A stretch of 64,000 bases of DNA from an uncultured Clostridium sp. (GCA_900553125.1 USCB01000004.1:17025-81024); one strand, 5' to 3'. Positions 34,436 through 44,959 are shown, counted from the first letter of the stretch. Numbers and translations: made by a program. The notes: a model not told the origin generated them from the letters alone.

Positions 34436-36118
34436 TTATTTTCCCTTGTTAAATTTTTCTATTTTTTCTTTTCTTATTTCATCATAATCTTTTGGTCTCG
34501 ATAATTCTTTCTTTTCTTTGCTCTCTCTATATGCTTTCATAATTTTTTCTTTTTGTATAAGCATTTCTCTTATTTTTTCTTGGTCTTCTATTTTTTGAGG
34601 TTCTGTTTTCTTTTTTAACATCATCGCTCTTTTTCTTTTTTCTGCTTTTTCATCTGCATGTTTGATTGATTCTATTCTGTCACTATATTTACTTGCAAAT
34701 TTACTTTTTGATTTATTTGTTGACTTTTTATCATCATTTTTCTTATTTTTGTTTTGACGAATCATCTCTTTTTTTATTTCTTTATCCATTTGAAGTTTCG
34801 AATTCATCATTAAATATTCTGGTTCATTTTGTTTATCTTTGAATTTTAAATCATCACATATTATTTTAATTAAGTTATCCGCTATAAGCATACTATTATG
34901 TCTTATAAAATCATCTTTTATTATAGACATGTCTTCTTTTATAAATTTTATTCTTTTATCTTTTATATTTGATAAATCTTGTTCAACTAATTCTGCTCCA
35001 TCTAAGTTATATTTTTTTATGTATTCTGGTATAACTTCTCCTGTATCATATAAACAATAATCAATTAAGCCTTCTCCACAATGTTCCACTATTGCATTTA
35101 TATGGTCTGCAACTGAATAATTATCTGTTAATCCAGGTTCTGTCATTATATTACATACATATAATTTTACCGCTTTCGATTCTCTTATTGCTCTTGAGAC
35201 TCCATTTACTAATAAATTTGGAATTACATTAGTATACAAACTTCCCGGTCCTAGAATTATTCCATCCGCTTCTTTTATAGCCTCTATCACTTCAGGTAAA
35301 GCCTTACAATTTGTAGGATTTAAATATACCCTATTTATTTTTGTTAATTTATCATAAACTGTTTCTGCAATTTTTGATTTTTCTTCTATTAAGTATCCAT
35401 TTTCAAGCTCTGCACAAATCTTCATGTCATCTTTTGTTACAGGTAATACTTTTCCACAAATTTTAAATATCTCGTTACTATCTTTTATTGCCTGAGCAGT
35501 AGATAAAGAAATGTCATCCATTGCAGCAAAATATAAATCTGAAAAACTTACTCCTTTTAAAGCTCCTTCTTTAAACTTATAATTTAGTAACTTTGTCATT
35601 TTACTAGTATCATCTACTGACAATGATGCAATACCATTTTTTATATCTTCCAATTGCCTATATAACATTGTTTCGTTATTTTCACCAAAATTTTCTCCAT
35701 AATCTGATACAGTAACAACAGCTGTTATATTACTTGTGTGTTTTTTTAATCCCTCCAAAGTGTTATTTAGTCCACTTCCTCCGCCTATTACTACTATTTT
35801 AGGACCTTGATTATAAACTGTTTTGTTGAAAATAAGTGAATTTACATTTACTTTTTCGTTTCTATCTAACCTATCATCTGTTGCCTCTATAAATAATTCC
35901 ATATTTCTTTTATTTATAAAAACTAAACCTAAAACTACACATGTAAAACCTATAACAAAATATACAATTATTTTAGCAGCTTGAGAAAATGAAATTGCCT
36001 CATCTGATACAATCATATTCGCCATTCCAAATGAGCAAAAAACTATTCCTACAAGTATTAACATTATCCAACGTTTCATTTTTGAACTATCTTTAAACCA
36101 ATAAAATATTCCTTTCAT
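34436..36118 (-). CDS. yvcK: YvcK/CofD-like protein with membrane anchor and Lys-rich tail
   Basis: YvcK proteins bind UDP-N-acetylglucosamine and adjust carbon flow to cell-wall precursors. The core spans about residues 105-410, with IVVIGGGSGLNNTLEGLK, LGPGSLYTNVIPNLLV and CNIMTEPGLTDNYSVADHI. Unlike the Bacillus protein it carries two N-terminal membrane helices (16-36 and 48-68) and a highly charged C-terminal tail of about 130 residues rich in Lys and Glu. The canonical ADDGGSSGxLR motif reads SDYGENFG, and HSFGN reads VSFSD. It may thus have altered ligand binding. murB lies immediately upstream (2-bp gap), so a cell-wall role fits. Confidence 0.85.
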   Translation of the reverse strand: MKGIFYWFKDSSKMKRWIMLILVGIVFCSFGMANMIVSDEAISFSQAAKIIVYFVIGFTCVVLGLVFINKRNMELFIEATDDRLDRNEKVNVNSLIFNKTVYNQGPKIVVIGGGSGLNNTLEGLKKHTSNITAVVTVSDYGENFGENNETMLYRQLEDIKNGIASLSVDDTSKMTKLLNYKFKEGALKGVSFSDLYFAAMDDISLSTAQAIKDSNEIFKICGKVLPVTKDDMKICAELENGYLIEEKSKIAETVYDKLTKINRVYLNPTNCKALPEVIEAIKEADGIILGPGSLYTNVIPNLLVNGVSRAIRESKAVKLYVCNIMTEPGLTDNYSVADHINAIVEHCGEGLIDYCLYDTGEVIPEYIKKYNLDGAELVEQDLSNIKDKRIKFIKEDMSIIKDDFIRHNSMLIADNLIKIICDDLKFKDKQNEPEYLMMNSKLQMDKEIKKEMIRQNKNKKNDDKKSTNKSKSKFASKYSDRIESIKHADEKAEKRKRAMMLKKKTEPQKIEDQEKIREMLIQKEKIMKAYRESKEKKELSRPKDYDEIRKEKIEKFNKGK

Positions 36119-36120
36119 TA

Positions 36121-37020
36121 CTATTCTTCACCTACTATTCTAATTTCCTCTCTTATTTTTATCCCATATTTTTCTTTTACCTTTTCCTTTACGTATTTTA
36201 TTAAATCAATAACATCTTTTGCTGTTGCATTATTATAATTTATTATAAATCCTGCGTGTTTTTCAGATACTTTTGCTCCGCCTATTTGAAATCCTTTTAG
36301 TCCACATTCATCAATTAATTTTGCAGTAATTACTCCTTCTTGTCTTTTAAATGTACTTCCTGCTGATGGATATTCTATAGGTTGTTTTTCTTTTCTGCTT
36401 AATAAATATTCATCCATTTTTTTCTTTATTTCTTCTTTTTTGCCATATTCTAACATTAGTTTTGTTTCTAAAATAATATAATCTTTTTTATTAAATATAC
36501 TTGACCTATATTCAAATTCTTGCTCTTTGTTTGATAATTCAAATATATTTCCATCATAATCCATACATTTGGTACTTACATTTATGTCTTTTATCTCTTT
36601 TCCATATGCTCCTGCATTCATAAATACCGCACCACCAATTGTCCCCGGAATTCCTGATAGTTCTTCAAATCCTGATATTTCTGCATTCATAAGTTTTACA
36701 GCAAGTGCCATTGTTTTGTATCCACTTCCTACTATTATTTCTGCATAATTTTCTTTTTTCTCAATTTGAAATTTTTGCAGGTCTATTTTTATTACTAGAC
36801 CTCTTATTCCTTTGTCTTGTACAAGTAAATTACTTCCATTTCCTATTATTGTTATTGGTAGTTCTTTTCCCTTTGCATACTCTATAGCTTTTTTTAATTC
36901 TTCTTCATTTGTTACTTTTACAAACTCATCTGCTGTTCCCCCAATTTTGAATGATGTATGTTTTTTCATAGGCTCATCAAATATTATCTTTTCCTTTATA
37001 CTATTTGTAGTTTTTAACAT
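36121..37020 (-). CDS. murB: UDP-N-acetylenolpyruvoylglucosamine reductase
   Basis: Flavoprotein that uses NADPH to make UDP-MurNAc, the first committed muropeptide precursor. The 299-residue protein is of the short Firmicute type: KKHTSFKIGGTADEF, NGSNLLVQDKGIRG, SGIPGTIGGAVFMNAGAYG and PSAGSTFKR, ending in IREEIRIVGEE. ATG 37020 is chosen for its AAAGGAGG. It precedes yvcK in an operon; the interval to hsdR upstream is about 70 bp. Confidence 0.96.
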   Translation of the reverse strand: MLKTTNSIKEKIIFDEPMKKHTSFKIGGTADEFVKVTNEEELKKAIEYAKGKELPITIIGNGSNLLVQDKGIRGLVIKIDLQKFQIEKKENYAEIIVGSGYKTMALAVKLMNAEISGFEELSGIPGTIGGAVFMNAGAYGKEIKDINVSTKCMDYDGNIFELSNKEQEFEYRSSIFNKKDYIILETKLMLEYGKKEEIKKKMDEYLLSRKEKQPIEYPSAGSTFKRQEGVITAKLIDECGLKGFQIGGAKVSEKHAGFIINYNNATAKDVIDLIKYVKEKVKEKYGIKIREEIRIVGEE

Positions 37021-37093
37021 TTGCCTTGCCTCCTTTAAATTTATTTTTGACTTCTCCATTGTAACAAAAAAAGGTAAAAATATCAACTCATTT

Positions 37094-40000
37094 TTAAGCC
37101 AACTTTTCAGCATTCTCATTTATATTTTCAATATCATCTCTAATTTTTTTAAACAAATCAATATTATTTCCGAACAAATCGTAAACCTCGCCAACATTTT
37201 TAAAAGGTTGTTCTGTTAACTTTTGCATATCAATTGTTCCATTTTTAATAACATAGTCAATTAACAATTTCACAAACTGTATTTGTTTCATATTAAGTCT
37301 ATTATCATTTATATATTTATAAAAAATATCACTAACAACATTTCTATCTAATCCAACAATGTTTCTAACAGCTTTAATTATGTTAGTATCTCCAAAATTT
37401 TGAGCATATTCTTTGTTATTTCCAAGTTCTTCAAATAATATCTTTTCAAGATTTTCCTTATCTTGTTCTGTAAGTCTTATATTATGTCTTATTTTCCACA
37501 CAACAACATTTTCTAAATTTCCAGCTAAAAATTTTTCTACTTTTCTTCTGTAATTAGTAAAATTACTTCCATTAATTTCATAAACACATTCTTCATCTAT
37601 CTGATTTAAAGTATCTTCTATATCGATATATACAGGCGGTCTATGGTAAGAGTCTATAAATTGTATTAAATTTCTTAGTTCTATTCTAATTTCTTCAATA
37701 GCCCAAAAATCAGCCTCTTTTATATAGTCTGTTTCTGCAACTCTTAAAATTAAATCTTGTTTTTCTTTAATTTGAGGAACTGTACCCAATTTTTCTAATT
37801 CTGATACAGTATCTACTATTAAATTTTCACATCTACTAGTTTTCTCTTGTCTAATTCTTTTTACTTGTAACTGATACATTAAATTATCAAACCTTTTTGC
37901 CTCTTCACTATCACCAATTGCAGTAAATAATGGTATTAAATTTTCTTTTATATCCATCAAATCTATTGTTGATATATATACCCATGTTTCTTCTTTTGAA
38001 TATAATTCAATATAATACAATTTATTTTTTACCATAAAGCTATCTTTATTTAAACTTTTTATTTCATCTATAAAGTCCTTTATTAAGGATTTTCTATATT
38101 CACAATATTTTTCATCACTCTGATATTTTATGTTTTGTAATTCTACAATTAAGTCTAATTTATATCCATATATCTTTTCTGTTAAACTAACTACCGTGTT
38201 AGTTTCTATTCCTTTTGGATTTACAGAGAAAAATTCAAAATTCTTACAATAATCAAATATATAAAATTCTTTTTTATCTAAACCTACCCCAAATAAATCC
38301 TTGCAAAGTCTTGTTCCTCTTCCTATCATTTGCCAAAATTTTATTTTTGATTTTACAGGCTTAAAAAATACCAAATTTAATATTTCTGGAACATCTACAC
38401 CAGTATCTAGCATATCAACTGATACAGCTATTTGTGGCCATTTTTCTTTTGTAGAAAATTCATCAATAATTGTTTCATTATATTTAACTTGATTATCTAC
38501 CAATTTTGCAAATTTTTCTTTATATTCAGGATATAATTCATTAAATACATCTACTATTTTTTTGGCATGTTCATGATTTTTTGCAAAAATTATTGTTTTC
38601 CCTAGTTCATCTCCGCCTTTTACTTTCAATCCCTTTTCCATTAATACTTCTATTAATTTTTTTATTGTATCTCTATTAAATAACCATGTATTTATTGCCG
38701 ATGAATCTATTTCTTCTGGTATGCCTCCTTCTTCATCTGCAAAAGTATTTTCATATTCTTCTTTTTCTTCCTCAGATAATTCTGAGTATTTTATTCCTCT
38801 ATCCATAAAATCCGTGCTTGCATTTACTACATGATAATCAATTAAATATCCCTCTTTTACAGCCTCTTCATATTCATAGGCAAATGTTGGTACATCATTT
38901 TCAATTTCAAAAAATCTATATGTATTTCTATCTACATCATTTCGTGGTGTTGCTGTTAAACCTAGCACTAATCCATCAAAATATTCAAATATTGCTTGAT
39001 ACTTTTTATATATACTCCTATGTGCCTCATCTACAATTATTAAATCAAAATGTCCTGGAGTAAATAATTTTTTTCCTTCCTTGTTTTTAGTTGCATCTAT
39101 TGCATTCATCATAGTTTGATATGTTGAAAAAACAATTCTTGAATCTTCTGGATTATCTGCCATGCTTAATAAATTGCATGTTGACATATTAGGAAGTAAT
39201 TTTGTGAAATTATTTTTTGCTTGTTTTACAAGCACTGTTCTATCTGCTAAAAATAGTACATTTTTTACCCATTCTTTATCTGTTAAAACATCTACAATTG
39301 AAATTGCTGTTCTGGTTTTACCTGTTCCTGTTGCCATAACTATAAGTGCTTTTCTATGTCCCTCTTCGAATGTTTCGCAAACACTTTTTATTGCCTCTAA
39401 TTGATATTCTCTATTTGTTATTTTGTCCTGAACAAATACATGTTCCAAACTTTGTCTGCTTTTCCTTCTATTTACAAGTAATTGTAGTTCATCTTGTGTA
39501 TAAAAACCTGCAACTTTTCTTGGCGGATAATTTCTATCATCCCACATATATATTTCTAATCCATTTGTATAATATATAACAGGTCTTTGATGATATTCAT
39601 TTTCAATACAATCTGCATATAGTTTTGCTTGATTTTGCCCAACTCTTGGGTCAACACTTGTTCTTTTTGCCTCAACCACTGCTAATGGTAATCCATTTTT
39701 ACCAAATAGTACATAATCTGCATATCCTTCTTTCTTGTTGTTTGGCATTCCTGATAATTCAAATTCTTTTGTTATGTTTGTATCAAAATCCCATCCTGCA
39801 AGTTTTAACTCTAAATCTATATATTTCTTTCTTGTTTCATCTTCTGATATATCTTTAATTTCGAATTTGTAATTTTTCTTTTTATTTTCACGTGTTTGTG
39901 TTAATTTTTCTCTTTGTTCTTTGTTACGTTTTCTTAATTCTTCAATTTTTATATCTTTCATTTCTAAATTATTGAATAATGAATATTCCTCTGCTACTGA

Positions 40001-40441
40001 ATTATACATTATACAATTATGTGGTAAAATACTTTCGTCAAATTCTTTTTCTTCAAAATTTTCAGAATAACAATAGGCAATCCATTGCATGAAATTGTAT
40101 AAATATCTTAATGAAAGAACAGCCTCTTCTCTGGATATTTTTTTGTTATTATGTACTGCATAGTTTCCTAATTTTATTATATATTCAATTTGTTTTAATA
40201 ATTTTTCATCTATTATATTTTTAAATGTTATATCATGTACTAATGCAGATAGATTATTCTGATATGGTATTTTTAGGTCGTTATCATTTGCATATAGCCA
40301 TTTTACTGCTAATTCTAGTGCTCTTCTACATAGTATGCTACAAATTGTAGTGTTTACTCCTATTCCTTTTTCCGCTTCTATACAGCTTTCTGAAAAATTA
40401 TTGAATATTTGGTTTTGTTTTAAAAATTCGAAATTTGACAT
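37094..40441 (-). CDS. hsdR: Type I restriction enzyme subunit R
   Basis: DNA-translocating endonuclease subunit. The 1115-residue protein starts with a DUF4145-like helical domain (about 1-150). A PD-(D/E)xK nuclease follows (about 235-290; GYADYVLFGKNGLPLAVVEA then KR). The superfamily 2 helicase motor has MATGTGKTRT (Walker A), DEAHRSIYKKY, GLTATPRNDVDRN and QMIGRGTRLC. The C-terminal part contacts HsdM/HsdS. It is separated from the SIR2-domain gene by 321 bp, so it may have its own promoter. Together with hsdS and hsdM it makes a complete system against unmodified foreign DNA. Confidence 0.95.
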   Translation of the reverse strand: MSNFEFLKQNQIFNNFSESCIEAEKGIGVNTTICSILCRRALELAVKWLYANDNDLKIPYQNNLSALVHDITFKNIIDEKLLKQIEYIIKLGNYAVHNNKKISREEAVLSLRYLYNFMQWIAYCYSENFEEKEFDESILPHNCIMYNSVAEEYSLFNNLEMKDIKIEELRKRNKEQREKLTQTRENKKKNYKFEIKDISEDETRKKYIDLELKLAGWDFDTNITKEFELSGMPNNKKEGYADYVLFGKNGLPLAVVEAKRTSVDPRVGQNQAKLYADCIENEYHQRPVIYYTNGLEIYMWDDRNYPPRKVAGFYTQDELQLLVNRRKSRQSLEHVFVQDKITNREYQLEAIKSVCETFEEGHRKALIVMATGTGKTRTAISIVDVLTDKEWVKNVLFLADRTVLVKQAKNNFTKLLPNMSTCNLLSMADNPEDSRIVFSTYQTMMNAIDATKNKEGKKLFTPGHFDLIIVDEAHRSIYKKYQAIFEYFDGLVLGLTATPRNDVDRNTYRFFEIENDVPTFAYEYEEAVKEGYLIDYHVVNASTDFMDRGIKYSELSEEEKEEYENTFADEEGGIPEEIDSSAINTWLFNRDTIKKLIEVLMEKGLKVKGGDELGKTIIFAKNHEHAKKIVDVFNELYPEYKEKFAKLVDNQVKYNETIIDEFSTKEKWPQIAVSVDMLDTGVDVPEILNLVFFKPVKSKIKFWQMIGRGTRLCKDLFGVGLDKKEFYIFDYCKNFEFFSVNPKGIETNTVVSLTEKIYGYKLDLIVELQNIKYQSDEKYCEYRKSLIKDFIDEIKSLNKDSFMVKNKLYYIELYSKEETWVYISTIDLMDIKENLIPLFTAIGDSEEAKRFDNLMYQLQVKRIRQEKTSRCENLIVDTVSELEKLGTVPQIKEKQDLILRVAETDYIKEADFWAIEEIRIELRNLIQFIDSYHRPPVYIDIEDTLNQIDEECVYEINGSNFTNYRRKVEKFLAGNLENVVVWKIRHNIRLTEQDKENLEKILFEELGNNKEYAQNFGDTNIIKAVRNIVGLDRNVVSDIFYKYINDNRLNMKQIQFVKLLIDYVIKNGTIDMQKLTEQPFKNVGEVYDLFGNNIDLFKKIRDDIENINENAEKLA

Positions 40442-40762
40442 ATTTTACTCCTTAAACTAATTCCTATAAAATTATTAATAATTTATTGACTTTTATAATA
40501 TTTTTTCATAATATGGTTATAAATTATAGTAATATAGTGCTAATATAAGTTTATTAAATTTTATTTTGTTTATATCTTTACAAAAATATTACAATTATAT
40601 GACATTTATATATCAATACTAGACATATTGCATAAAATATCATATAATGGATATAGTAATATTGATGTTTATTTAAAAAGGTATTTATTTATATTTGCTT
40701 TTTTAATTAGCATTATTCAAGTTAATTATGGGCTTTTCATACGGTGTTTATTTATAAATGCT
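40442..40762. other. Gene-free AT-rich interval upstream of hsdR
   Basis: It likely holds the hsdR promoter and any terminator for the hsdM-hsdS-SIR2 transcript. I see no convincing promoter boxes, strong hairpin or open frame. The hsdR ribosome binding site (AAGGAG) is at its edge. Confidence 0.4.
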
Positions 40763-42352
40763 TTAGTTGAAAAGCTCTTTTACTAATTTATAATACTTCA
40801 AATAATCGTAAATTTTTATAAGTCGTCTTATATTTGTTCTTAAATCTTTTTCATCACTATCTAGTATATTTTTATTTATAAATAATTCTTGTAATACACT
40901 TTCTATTTCATCTAACTCAATTTTATCTTTACCCAAAAATGGTATTAATCTAGTAGCTTTCGCTAAATCCGTCTTAAAATCATTCCAAAGTTCAAAAACC
41001 GAATTATATTTTTCCACACATTTACCTTTCTCTCTTATACTTTTTGAAATTATTTTGTCCCAATTATTACTCAAGGATTTTTCTGCAAGCATTTTATGTT
41101 TTCTTTCCTTATCTCTAGATAAATACATATTTAATGGTATAAATCCTGAATTTTGTCTTTGTAATCTTTCACCACACTCCAATAAATCATCATTATCATA
41201 TTTTACTAAATCATCCAATATGATACTTCTATACCATTCATTTGCGGTAATTCCATTAAGCCCCTTTATTCCGAAGTCTGAAGCCTTTCCTATTGCAATA
41301 GCCAAATCTTCATCTTTAATTTTTTCATTATTTAACATTGATACCTTTATTTTTTCATTTGGAGTATTTGTAATAACAAATTCTGACAATTGTTCCTTAA
41401 AATTTCTTAATATTTTGACTGGTATTGTTCTTTTTCTTTTTCCTATTGCATTATACAAAATATTAAAATTACACATTTTTATTTTAGTCATTTCTAAAAT
41501 TTTATTATCAATTTTAATAGTATGTTCTGTAATTTCATAGTCACTAATATTAGTATCATATTCTATAAAAATAAATCTATTTTTTAATTCACTCAATTTT
41601 TCATCTGGCATACACATTACTATATTATTTAATATCTTTTGAATATTAATATCACTTATAGAATATCCCATAAATATAATTGGATATTCCATAAATAAAG
41701 TTAATAACTTTGATGCCAAATATTGACCTTTAGCATCAAATTTTTTATAATCATCTTCATTTATTACAATTGTTTCTGGTCTTGTGACTGATCCATGTAT
41801 TTTATATATTTCTCCAATTCCTTGAATATTAGAAAATATTAGTTCATCTTGTCCTATAAAAGTTTTATACTCCTCAATATTATCTTCAAAAAAAGTATCA
41901 TAATTAGTAGTTATAATGCTTGCAATATTTCTTTTTGAAACTCTTCTTAAACTTTCAATTTCATCATCATATTGATGATTTAAAATTGCATTTTCATTTA
42001 TATATTGAGCTATTTCTACTTTAAATGGTGAACATCCCTGTCTTATTTCATTTGAAAAATTTTCATTTAGACTTGATCTAAGCCCTATGTCTTTAAACCA
42101 TTTTTCGTTAAAATCCTTTTCTATTAATTCGGCAATTTTTGGGTATAGCATATTATCATTTTTAATTTCTTGTTTTGCTTTATTTAAATAAGCTGAAAAT
42201 GCATATTCGTCATCATTTAATTTTTTAATAAAAATATCCAGTAGCCCTCCCCAGTTTGGTAAATTTAAATATCTCCTTGTTATTCCAGAGCCCATAAATA
42301 GTATTGGATTTGTATTAAATTTTTTTATAATTTCGTCAATATTCCTCTGCAT
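40763..42352 (-). CDS. SIR2-domain protein embedded in the restriction locus
   Basis: A 529-residue soluble protein. The N-terminal half is a SIR2-like domain: NPILFMGSGITRRYL (nucleotide-binding GxG), SIITTNYDTFFED, KIHGSVTRPETIVINEDDY and IIFMGYSISDINIQKIL. These match the SIR2_2 group used in anti-phage defence, where the domain acts as an NAD-degrading effector. The C-terminal half (about 300-529) is helical and unrecognised, perhaps a sensor. It sits between hsdS (55 bp) and hsdR on the same strand. That suggests an accessory defence gene; NADase activity and abortive infection are inferred from the family. Confidence 0.82.
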   Translation of the reverse strand: MQRNIDEIIKKFNTNPILFMGSGITRRYLNLPNWGGLLDIFIKKLNDDEYAFSAYLNKAKQEIKNDNMLYPKIAELIEKDFNEKWFKDIGLRSSLNENFSNEIRQGCSPFKVEIAQYINENAILNHQYDDEIESLRRVSKRNIASIITTNYDTFFEDNIEEYKTFIGQDELIFSNIQGIGEIYKIHGSVTRPETIVINEDDYKKFDAKGQYLASKLLTLFMEYPIIFMGYSISDINIQKILNNIVMCMPDEKLSELKNRFIFIEYDTNISDYEITEHTIKIDNKILEMTKIKMCNFNILYNAIGKRKRTIPVKILRNFKEQLSEFVITNTPNEKIKVSMLNNEKIKDEDLAIAIGKASDFGIKGLNGITANEWYRSIILDDLVKYDNDDLLECGERLQRQNSGFIPLNMYLSRDKERKHKMLAEKSLSNNWDKIISKSIREKGKCVEKYNSVFELWNDFKTDLAKATRLIPFLGKDKIELDEIESVLQELFINKNILDSDEKDLRTNIRRLIKIYDYLKYYKLVKELFN

Positions 42353-42407
42353 AATCCCTCCTTATCTATTTTCACAAAAATCACATTTTATTATAGATTG
42401 CAACGCT

Positions 42408-43505
42408 CTAAAAATATTTATTCATTAGACATTCTTGCAATTTTTGTACTTCTTTTAAACTTTTTTGTAATTCAAATTCTTGTTTATTGATTTGTTTAAC
42501 AAAATCAGCAAATTGGTTTTGTAATTCTATTGGTGGTATTGGAAGTTTCAAGTTTTCTATATCTTTATTTGATATATTAGCTTGTCTAACACCTCTACTT
42601 ATTCCTGTCAACCTTCTTTTTATTTCCGGTACTCTTAAAGCATAAGAAATATATTCTTTTTTTAATGTTTCTTTAATATTTAATTTAGCATTTCGTTGAT
42701 TTAGATAATATTTAGGATATTCATTTCCTATAATGCAAATATTTCCATAGTCTTCTTTTCCAACAGTCCCTGTTAACGACATCAACACATCATCAGGATA
42801 AATTGCATAATTTTCTAATGATTTTTCCTCTTTCCAAAACATTAAATCTTTAGGTCTAAATTGTCCTGTATTTATATTACCTATTCGTAATATAGGAATC
42901 CCATTTTCTTGGAATTCTGAACTTTTAAAAGCATAACCTCCTACTACTGACAAATTATTTTTTAAAATATCCTCATTCCATTTTTTATCATTGATATTTA
43001 TATCTCCAAACATCTCAGCAAACTGAGATTTAATTAGGTTATCCAAATCCTCAATTTGCTTTGTTCTTATATCCATTATTTCCTGAACTTTATCTAATTG
43101 CCTTATTATATCTTTTTGAACTTGTATATCATACTTAGGAATATATAATTCATTTATGTATTGCTTAGAAATATGTTTAATACTAGCACCTTTAAATCCT
43201 TTTTCTAACTTAGACATATCATTTTTAAAATATAGATAAATTAATTTAGTATAAAATTCCTTACTTACCTTTACAACAAGATTATCTGTTGATGTTGCAA
43301 ACTTTTCATTGCAATAATTTATTGATGCTTTTCCTCCAGTTCCAAAAATTAAATATTCCCCATCATAAATAAAATCATCTATAAACTTATCTTGTATATT
43401 ACTACTTGTGAAGAATTTATACTTACCTTTCTTTTTTCCATCACCAGCTTTAAGTTTTGATTTTGGCAAGTACTGAAATATATCACCAAGCTTTACTTTT
43501 TCCAT
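42408..43505 (-). CDS. hsdS: Type I restriction-modification specificity subunit
   Basis: Supplies the two target-recognition domains that choose the bipartite site. The 365-residue protein has TRD1 (about 1-130), a conserved coiled-coil spacer with QVQKDIIRQLDKVQEI, TRD2 (about 175-315; GGYAFKSSEFQENGIPILRI) and a second coiled coil (LQKSLKEVQKLQECL). NGIPILRIGN and NLKLPIPPIELQNQFA are family hallmarks. Its start overlaps the hsdM stop by 1 bp (TAATG type), so translation is coupled. The target sequence cannot be predicted here. Confidence 0.94.
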   Translation of the reverse strand: MEKVKLGDIFQYLPKSKLKAGDGKKKGKYKFFTSSNIQDKFIDDFIYDGEYLIFGTGGKASINYCNEKFATSTDNLVVKVSKEFYTKLIYLYFKNDMSKLEKGFKGASIKHISKQYINELYIPKYDIQVQKDIIRQLDKVQEIMDIRTKQIEDLDNLIKSQFAEMFGDININDKKWNEDILKNNLSVVGGYAFKSSEFQENGIPILRIGNINTGQFRPKDLMFWKEEKSLENYAIYPDDVLMSLTGTVGKEDYGNICIIGNEYPKYYLNQRNAKLNIKETLKKEYISYALRVPEIKRRLTGISRGVRQANISNKDIENLKLPIPPIELQNQFADFVKQINKQEFELQKSLKEVQKLQECLMNKYF

Positions 43506-44959
43506 TATATCATATCCTCCAACTCTCTCAACTTTTGTTGGATTTCATCTTCCATATCAATTACTCTCTTGAGAATAACCTCTGGCTTTTCATATTCTTT
43601 CTTCTCTACAACAATTTCTTTATACCTATTAATAGATAAATCATAATCATTTTCCACAATCTCATCTTTAGGTACAAAAAATGATTTTTCTGTTCTCTTT
43701 CTTTTTTGTTCTTCCTCTGAATTTCTATTGTTAAATCTATTTATAATATCCGGGATATCATTTTCCTTTACAGGTTGTCTTTGGTCATCCAAACTAAATC
43801 CGTCAGCAGTCATATCATAGAACCAAACTTTATCTGTACCACCTTGAGTTGTTTTTGTAAAAATTATAATTGCCGTTGAAACTCCGGCGTAAGGTTTAAA
43901 AACTCCACTTGGCATTGAAATAATTGCCTCCAATTTATGATTTTCTATTATCTCTTTTCTTATCGCTTTATGAGCATTAGAACTTCCAAATAATACACCA
44001 TCTGGAACAATTGATGCACATCTTCCTCCTATTTTCAAACTTCTTAAAAATAGTGCTAAAAATAACAATTCTGTCTTTTTAGTCTTCGTAACAGCCAATA
44101 AATCTTTTGAAGTTCTCTCTGCATCTATAGAACCCTTGAACGGTGGATTAGCTAAAATCAATGTATATTTTTCCTTATCTTCATTATCTTCTGACAAAGA
44201 ATCTTTATACATAATATTAGGATTTTCAATACCATGTTGCATTAAATTCATAGCTCCAATTCTAAGCATAGTTCTATCCATATCAAATCCATAAAACATA
44301 GTATTATTAAAATGCTCTATCAAATTTTCATATAAAAATAAATCACTTTTATTTTTTCTTAAATATTCGCCTGCTGCAACTAAAAAACCTGCTGTACCAC
44401 ACGCTGGGTCTACAATTATATCTTCTGGTGTAGGTTTCATTAATTCAACCATCATCTTTATAATGTGTCTTGGTGTTCTAAATTGACCATTTACTCCTGC
44501 TTGACTTAGTTTAGACAATAAATATTCATACACATCTCCCTTTGTATCTCTCTCTTTCATTTCCAATTTATCCATTGCTGTTACCACTTTTTGTAGCATT
44601 ATAGGTGTTGGAATTATAAATATTGCATCCTCCATATATTTAGCATAACCTGAATTTTTATCTTTTGCTAAATTTTTTATAAATGGAAAAACATCTTGAC
44701 TCATTATTTTAAACATCTTCTCTGATGGATAATTCTTAAATTTACTCCATCTGCAAAATTGATGCTCTTCGTCAAAAATTCTTTTAGTTTTTATTCCTAA
44801 TAACACATCATTTTTTTCATGTGATATTTCTATTTCATCTAATCCCTTTATAAATAAAAGATATGTAATTTGTTCTATTACTGTTAGCGGGTTTGTTACT
44901 CCTCCTTCCCAAAAGTTTGTCCATATTCTATCTATTATACTTTTTACTCCATTTTCCAT
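43505..44959 (-). CDS. hsdM: Type I restriction-modification N6-adenine methyltransferase
   Basis: SAM-dependent methylase protecting host DNA. The 484-residue protein has an N-terminal helical domain (TNPLTVIEQITYLLFIKGLD) and QFRTPRHIIKMMVELM. SAM motif I reads VDPACGTAGFLVAAGEYL, and the catalytic motif IV reads LANPPF, diagnostic of N6-adenine methylation. Helical C-terminal sequence interacts with HsdS. It is the first gene of the locus and has a GGAGG site. The N-terminus is a different type from the methylase fragment at 26.0 kb. Confidence 0.95.
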   Translation of the reverse strand: MENGVKSIIDRIWTNFWEGGVTNPLTVIEQITYLLFIKGLDEIEISHEKNDVLLGIKTKRIFDEEHQFCRWSKFKNYPSEKMFKIMSQDVFPFIKNLAKDKNSGYAKYMEDAIFIIPTPIMLQKVVTAMDKLEMKERDTKGDVYEYLLSKLSQAGVNGQFRTPRHIIKMMVELMKPTPEDIIVDPACGTAGFLVAAGEYLRKNKSDLFLYENLIEHFNNTMFYGFDMDRTMLRIGAMNLMQHGIENPNIMYKDSLSEDNEDKEKYTLILANPPFKGSIDAERTSKDLLAVTKTKKTELLFLALFLRSLKIGGRCASIVPDGVLFGSSNAHKAIRKEIIENHKLEAIISMPSGVFKPYAGVSTAIIIFTKTTQGGTDKVWFYDMTADGFSLDDQRQPVKENDIPDIINRFNNRNSEEEQKRKRTEKSFFVPKDEIVENDYDLSINRYKEIVVEKKEYEKPEVILKRVIDMEDEIQQKLRELEDMI

